Shown: positions 60,073-64,000 of the stretch, piece by piece
Layout of the letters: each line of letters opens with the position of its first letter
Position numbering within the stretch: position 1 is the first letter of the stretch
Origin: Pseudonocardia kujensis
GTDB taxonomy: Bacteria; Actinomycetota; Actinomycetes; Mycobacteriales; Pseudonocardiaceae
Reading direction: 5' to 3'
Assembly: GCF_021283305.1 (NCBI RefSeq)
Contig: NZ_JAJSOK010000005.1
Span: 1-64,000, forward strand
Length of the DNA stretch: 64,000 bases
Made by a program: the position numbers and the translations under genes
Notes under the pieces: model-generated
What the model was told of the DNA's origin: nothing
Databases searched by the model: none
What the model saw: the letters and a program-made list of their open reading frames with translations, nothing else

Positions 60073-60680
60073 GCCGTCACCGGGGTCTTCAGCGCCGCCA
60101 GGACATCGGCGCTGGTGGCGACCTCCCCCAGCATGCGCAGGCTGTCCAGTGACGCTTGGTGGACCTCGGGCGTAGCCGCGCTGCTGGCATCGGAGACGAC
60201 GATCGTGCGGTAGCCGAGGTCTCCCGCGCTGCGCGCGGTGCTCTCGACCGACATGTTGGTGGCCACGCCGGTGATCACGACGGTGTCGATGCCACGGCCG
60301 CGCAGGACGGTGTCCAACTCGCTGCCGACGAACCCGCTGACCCGCTGGTGTGTCACGACGGTGTCGCCGTCGAGTGGGGTGAGCTCGTCGACGATGGCGG
60401 CAGCCGAGGTGCCGTCGACCAGGCAGCCCTGCTGGCCGACCATCGCGAGCAGCGGGAAGTTACCCACGAGGTCGCCGTAGCCGGGCTGGAACGCCACCCG
60501 CGTGTAGACGACCTGGGAGCCTGCGGCGCGGGCGGCGGTATGCAGGGTCTTCGTGGTCGGCACGACTCCGACCGCGGCGGCCTGCTCGGCGAAAATGGCG
60601 CCGAACGCGCCCTCCGGCGTGATCACGTCGTTCTGGTAGTGCACCGCGATGAATGCCGTCCGGCACGGGTCGAGTTCCAT
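60069..60680 (-). CDS. Isochorismatase-fold protein lacking the Cys triad
   Basis: 203 aa. Fold segments AFIAVHYQNDVITPEGAFG, VVYTRVAFQPGYGDL and VVITGVATNMSVESTARSA. In cysteine hydrolases of this fold the triad is Asp-Lys-Cys. Here the Asp position is H14, the Lys position appears to be His (VVTHQRVSGF), and the Cys is S144. It is therefore not a normal amidase; isochorismatase-like or vinyl-ether hydrolysis, or a new chemistry, are options. ATG at 60680 preceded by GAAAGG. It lies between mhpB and the MhpC-like gene in the operon. Confidence 0.85.
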   Translation of the reverse strand: MELDPCRTAFIAVHYQNDVITPEGAFGAIFAEQAAAVGVVPTTKTLHTAARAAGSQVVYTRVAFQPGYGDLVGNFPLLAMVGQQGCLVDGTSAAAIVDELTPLDGDTVVTHQRVSGFVGSELDTVLRGRGIDTVVITGVATNMSVESTARSAGDLGYRTIVVSDASSAATPEVHQASLDSLRMLGEVATSADVLAALKTPVTA

Positions 60681-60700
60681 GGCAAGCCTTTCGGGGGGTC

Positions 60701-61642
60701 TCAGGTGAGGGAACGGGCAGTGGTCAGCCCGAAGCCGGCGATCCACTCGGGAATCGCCTCGTAGAAGGAGCTCTCGATCTCGTAGCGGCCCGCCGAGCCG
60801 AGCGCGGCGTAGGCCGCGATCCACGTGCGCACCTCGTGCGAGGAGTGCCCCGCCTGCTCGACGAACCAGTCGTTGGGCCAGGCGTCGATCTGCTCCAGGT
60901 CGCCGGAGGCGAGCACGTCGAGCAGGGCGGTGTCCCACTCCGGGTTGAGGGGCATCAGGTCCGACATGCCGGCGGCGAACGCGCCGACGGCGTCAATGAC
61001 CCTGGCCTCGCGGACGGAGCGCTCCTCGGCCGTCGGGTTGCGGCCGGCGATGAGCCGCTCGGCCACGGCAGGCGGGGCGCCCGCGAATTGCGGTACCGGT
61101 GGGTCGTGCGACAGCCCGCCGGACCCCATCAGCAGCACCCGCTTGTCCAAGCCGGCGACACCGCGTCCGATCGCTTCACCGAGCAGGCGGATGCGAGCGA
61201 CCGGGCCGAGCGGCTCGGCGACGCAGTTGATGAAGACCGGGACCACCGGCACGGTGTCGATGGCGCCGAGGAGCAGCACCAGGGGCTGGGTGAAGCCGTG
61301 GTCGACGTGCATGCGTTCGGAGACCGCGATGTCAACGCCCGCGGCGAGGACCTCGCGCGCGAGGCTGCGAGCGACGTCGGCGGCGACCGGCAGGGGGCCC
61401 TTCGGCATGCCGTAGTCACCGACTGATTCGGCTGCGGCGCCGATGCAGAACGGCGGCATCACATCGTAGAAGAAGCCGTTGTAGTGGTCCGGACCGAACA
61501 GGACCACGAGCTCGGGGTCGTAGTCCCGGACGAATGCGCGGGCCCGGCTGAACGCGGCCTCGACCCGGGCAGCGACACCGGTTGCGGGCTCCGACCGCCC
61601 CATCAACGGAGTGTGCGAGGTCGTGCAGAGGGCCAACGTCAT
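60701..61642 (-). CDS. mhpB: Extradiol dioxygenase MhpB (2,3-dihydroxyphenylpropionate 1,2-dioxygenase)
   Basis: 313 aa, same length and layout as E. coli MhpB, a class III (LigB-type) non-haem Fe(II) dioxygenase. Conserved blocks: LVVLFGPDHYNGFFYDVMPP, then H115 in VDHGFTQPL, VPVFINCVAEPL, H179 in GSGGLSHDPPVP, LMPLNPEWD and IPEWIAGFG at the end. H115 and H179 are the proposed acid/base pair of MhpB. It cleaves 3-alkenyl/alkyl catechols. First gene of the operon; GntR is divergent. MhpA, MhpD, MhpE and MhpF are not in the window. Confidence 0.9.
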   Translation of the reverse strand: MTLALCTTSHTPLMGRSEPATGVAARVEAAFSRARAFVRDYDPELVVLFGPDHYNGFFYDVMPPFCIGAAAESVGDYGMPKGPLPVAADVARSLAREVLAAGVDIAVSERMHVDHGFTQPLVLLLGAIDTVPVVPVFINCVAEPLGPVARIRLLGEAIGRGVAGLDKRVLLMGSGGLSHDPPVPQFAGAPPAVAERLIAGRNPTAEERSVREARVIDAVGAFAAGMSDLMPLNPEWDTALLDVLASGDLEQIDAWPNDWFVEQAGHSSHEVRTWIAAYAALGSAGRYEIESSFYEAIPEWIAGFGLTTARSLT

Positions 61643-61657
61643 TGTGTGCTCCCTAGC

Positions 61658-61675
61658 ATTCTAGCGTTCCAGAAT
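61658..61675. promoter_or_regulatory. GntR-type operator candidate upstream of mhpB
   Basis: ATTCTAGCGTTCCAGAAT: ATTCTAG and CCAGAAT form an inverted repeat (one mismatch) with a 4-bp centre. It starts 15 bp upstream of the mhpB start codon, in the gap divergent from gntR. Confidence 0.6.
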
Positions 61676-61761
61676 CGTAGAGCTCGCCGCGAGGAGCGGG
61701 CAAGACCTTGTCCGTCCGCGCGGCGGCCGGGGCGGGACCGCCTCTCCGTTACGCTCGATGG

Positions 61762-62517
61762 ATGACGATGACCGGCGGCTTCGAGCTCCGGCCCGGACTG
61801 GGCGACGTACGTTCGTCGTCCGTGCGACTCAGCTCGATGATCTACATGCAGATCAAGGAACAACTGCTCGAGGGCGCCTACGCCGCGGGCGAGCGGCTGC
61901 AGGTCGAGGCGCTCAGGAGCCAGTTCCAGGTGAGCAAGCAGCCTGTGATGGAGGCTCTGCGTCGGCTGTCCGGCGAAGGCCTGGTCGAGATCATTCCGCA
62001 GGTCGGTTGCGAGGTCTGCCGCTACTCGCCCCAGGAGGTCGTGGACTTCTTTCGGTTCTTCGCCGGCATGGAGGGCATCCTCGCCGAGGTTGCCGCCGAC
62101 CGGCGCACCGAGGCTCAGTTGCAGCAGCTCGAGCAGGTTGAGTCCCTGATCGCCGACCTGCGCGGCGAGGCCGACGCCGATCGTCGCAGCCATGGCTACC
62201 GGGTGTACAACCGGCAGTTCCACGCAATCGTGCACGAGATGTCCCGGTCCACGATCATGGCGGCCACCTGCCAGCGGATGTTCGACCTCAGCGACTTTCT
62301 GATCAACACGACCGGCACCGCCACTCCGCTGTCCGACGCCCTCGACGGCCGCCACGCTGATCACGAGCGGATCATCGCGGCGCTGCGGAGCCACGACGGT
62401 GCAGCGGCGCGGCGCGAGATGGAGCGCCACATCTCGGGCACCGTGGACATCATCCGCCTGGAGACCGGGCCGGGCGCCGAAGACAAGAAGGCCCTCAACG
62501 GCGCCAGTCCCGCCTGA
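61762..62517 (+). CDS. GntR-family regulator (FCD type)
   Basis: 251 aa from ATG 61762. N-terminal winged helix: GERLQVEALRSQFQVSKQPV, MEALRRLSGEGLVEIIPQVG. C-terminal all-helical FCD domain: FFAGMEGILAEVAADRR, RQFHAIVHEMSRST and DALDGRHADHERIIAALRS, with the metal-binding His/Asp pattern. Divergent from the mhpB operon, with a candidate operator in the shared gap. Confidence 0.9.
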   Translation: MTMTGGFELRPGLGDVRSSSVRLSSMIYMQIKEQLLEGAYAAGERLQVEALRSQFQVSKQPVMEALRRLSGEGLVEIIPQVGCEVCRYSPQEVVDFFRFFAGMEGILAEVAADRRTEAQLQQLEQVESLIADLRGEADADRRSHGYRVYNRQFHAIVHEMSRSTIMAATCQRMFDLSDFLINTTGTATPLSDALDGRHADHERIIAALRSHDGAAARREMERHISGTVDIIRLETGPGAEDKKALNGASPA

Positions 62518-62534
62518 CCGAAGTCCTGTGCCCT

Positions 62535-62558
62535 GGGAGCCCCCTCGGCGGGGCTCCC
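62535..62558. terminator. Convergent terminator between gntR and the LLM gene
   Basis: GGGAGCCCC (62535-62543) pairs perfectly with GGGGCTCCC (62550-62558); 6-nt CTCGGC loop. 17 bp after the gntR stop and 24 bp from the convergent gene's stop, so it may serve both. Confidence 0.85.
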
Positions 62559-62582
62559 ACGCCAGGCCTCACGCGGGGGCGC

Positions 62583-63446
62583 TCACAGCAGGGCCGCCGC
62601 CAGGAGGTCCACCTGCTCGGGACCGGGCCGGCAGGGGAACAGCAGCAGCTCGTCGCAACCCGCACGCCCCATCTCCTCGACAGCCCCGCGTACCGCGGCG
62701 GGGGTGGTCAGCGCGGAGTCGGCGATCGCGGCGGCCCCGGGGCCGACGAACCCGTAGTAGCTCGTCAGGTACTCCCGGGCGTGCCTGGTCGCAGCCGCCC
62801 CGAGGGAGAAGTACGCCACCGCCTGCAGCTGCGGGGCACCGTCGCGGCCGTGCTGCTGCCAGGCTGCCCGCACCGCGGCCGCGCCCTCGGCGAAGAACCC
62901 GGTGCTGCCGGAGACCCAGCCGTCGCCTGCACGGGCGGCCCGTTCCAGCGCGGCAGCCGACCGGCCGCCCAGCACGATCCGTGGACGACCGCTCCTCGGT
63001 GTGGGGCCGACCCGCTCCGGCCCGGGCGCCGCCCAGATCGCCTGCAGCTCGTCGAGCATCGTGTCCAGCCGTCGTCCCCGGGTGCGGAATTCGATGTTGG
63101 TGGCCCGGTAGTCGTCCTGCCGGGTGCCGACGCCAAGACCGAGGGTGAACCGGCCACCGGAGAGCCGATCGAGCGTCGCGGCCTGCCGGGCCAGCAGCGC
63201 CGACGGGCCCCTGGCCGGCGCCAGCAGCACGTAGCTGCCCAGCCCGATCCGCTCGGTGACCGCCGCGGCGGCCCCTAGCGTGACGAGCGGCTCGAGCCCG
63301 TCATGTACCAGCCGGTCGAGGGTCGCCAGCGAGGAGAACCCGGCGGCGTCGGACCGCCGGGCCCACTCCACGAGCTGGTCGGGCCGGACCCCCGGGACCG
63401 CCGCGGGCAGCCCGATCCCGATCCGCACCGCCGCGGCGATACTCAA
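62583..63446 (-). CDS. LLM-class F420-dependent oxidoreductase
   Basis: 287 aa. Reads VRIGIGLPAAVPGVRPDQLV, then GFSSLATLDRLVHDGLEPLV, TERIGLGSYVLLAPARGP and RLSGGRFTLGLGVGTRQDDY, typical of short actinobacterial F420-dependent luciferase-like enzymes. The start appears to be TTG at 63446 with GAAGGGG seven bases upstream; a GTG six codons later is the alternative. It follows the partial LLM gene on the same strand and may form an operon with it. Confidence 0.85.
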   Translation of the reverse strand: MSIAAAVRIGIGLPAAVPGVRPDQLVEWARRSDAAGFSSLATLDRLVHDGLEPLVTLGAAAAVTERIGLGSYVLLAPARGPSALLARQAATLDRLSGGRFTLGLGVGTRQDDYRATNIEFRTRGRRLDTMLDELQAIWAAPGPERVGPTPRSGRPRIVLGGRSAAALERAARAGDGWVSGSTGFFAEGAAAVRAAWQQHGRDGAPQLQAVAYFSLGAAATRHAREYLTSYYGFVGPGAAAIADSALTTPAAVRGAVEEMGRAGCDELLLFPCRPGPEQVDLLAAALL

Positions 63447-63563
63447 GCTCGCGCCCCTTCGCGGAGGAACACGGCCTCCCGGCTCTCGACGTCCGCGCCT
63501 GTGGTGAAGATGGACAACGCTCCCTCGACTTGCTGATTGCTGTCAGATCTCGGAGAAGGCGGA

Positions 63564-64000
63564 TCAGCGGGAGCGGGCGTTCCAGGCCGGCGTGTTGAAC
63601 TCCGGGCGTAAGGTCGGCTCGAACCGGTCGAGCTTGATGCCGATCTTCGGCAGGACCTGTTCGACCAGCAGCTCGTTGCTGCGGAGCAGCTTGTCGATCG
63701 GCGCGGGGCCGATGCCCATCCACAGCACGAGCAGTTCCATGCCGAACATCTCGATGGTCTTCTCGAGCTTGCGGGCCACGGTGTCGACCGAGCCGGTGAT
63801 CGAGTACCCGCGGTCGACCATGGTCCGGTAGTTGTTCGGGATCGGCCCCTCCTCGCCCGGGTAGCGCAGGGCCTCGTTGAACCCGAAGTGGTCGTGCCAA
63901 GCCGGCCAGATGAAGCCCAGGGCGTCCTCGCCGATCGCCATGGCCTCCTCGTCGGTGTCGGCCACGACGACCTCGCGGAAGTGCCCGACGTTGTGGCCCC
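63564..64000 (-). CDS. LLM flavin-dependent monooxygenase, C-terminal part only
   Basis: The final 145 codons of a gene that begins beyond base 64000. VGHFREVVVADTDEEAMAIG, then GFIWPAWHDHFGFNEALRYP, RGYSITGSVDTVARKLEKTI and LLVLWMGIGPAPIDKLLRSN match the C-terminus of longer (about 370-400 aa) luciferase-like monooxygenases. Whole-gene length, flavin motif and start cannot be judged. Confidence 0.8.
   Translation of the reverse strand, partial: GHNVGHFREVVVADTDEEAMAIGEDALGFIWPAWHDHFGFNEALRYPGEEGPIPNNYRTMVDRGYSITGSVDTVARKLEKTIEMFGMELLVLWMGIGPAPIDKLLRSNELLVEQVLPKIGIKLDRFEPTLRPEFNTPAWNARSR

Overview
The window is very GC-rich actinobacterial DNA. It is dense in GTG starts and ATGA/GTGA stop-start overlaps and is rich in luciferase-like (LLM) oxidoreductases, EthD/NIPSNAP proteins, MhpB-type extradiol dioxygenase and IclR/TetR/GntR/MarR/PucR regulators. 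It looks like a catabolic region of a soil or environmental actinomycete; Pseudonocardiaceae is plausible but not proven from sequence alone. No rRNA, intact tRNA, CRISPR array, phage genes or intact transposon was found.

Bases 1-19,500 hold a duplicated and partly decayed gene set. On the minus strand there is a NAMPT-type phosphoribosyltransferase, a phosphotriesterase-like hydrolase, a small cupin, two aldehyde dehydrogenases and the start of a GATase1-like protein. A second NAMPT, a second phosphotriesterase homologue (plus strand), a second cupin, an aldo/keto reductase, a HAD phosphatase, a YhdH-type reductase and a NIPSNAP protein follow at 9.6-19.3 kb. Between them lie broken genes: two partial LacI regulators, a nucleoside hydrolase and several transposase remnants. 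A LacI-type operator-like element (GAATCGTTTCTA and variants) recurs about nine times, almost always in front of these units.

Bases 19,500-34,400 carry a PucR regulator divergent from a tight operon: DUF917, hydantoinase/oxoprolinase (HyuA type), three xanthine-dehydrogenase-type molybdenum hydroxylase subunits, an LLM oxidoreductase, a second HyuA and a second DUF917. The operon ends in a hairpin. An IS21 istB remnant, an MFS transporter and an IclR regulator follow. This looks like degradation of a cyclic amide or N-heterocycle.

Bases 34,600-38,000 (cupin-like protein, HpcH/HpaI aldolase, flavodoxin-fold quinone reductase, DUF6282 amidohydrolase) diverge from the IclR gene, with several IclR-type palindromes between. 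Bases 38,900-43,050 hold a 47-aa membrane protein, a cyclase, a CocE/NonD hydrolase, a BKACE (DUF849) enzyme and a TetR regulator.

Bases 43,500-55,300 form a large flavin-linked catabolic block. It contains an LLM monooxygenase, dodecin, a split TPP decarboxylase, EthD and NIPSNAP proteins, an enolase-superfamily enzyme, RibBA (flavin supply), an AcoR-like regulator, an MBL hydrolase, two amidohydrolases and a Rieske ferredoxin. A shared 7-3-7 inverted repeat lies in front of both the LLM gene and the MBL gene.

Bases 55,500-64,000 hold an IS256 remnant, a MarR/alpha-beta hydrolase divergent pair with a perfect operator, a lone enolase-superfamily gene, and an mhpB-centred operon (MhpB, isochorismatase fold, MhpC-like hydrolase, YciI) divergent from a GntR regulator. 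Two LLM genes follow, the last cut by the window edge.
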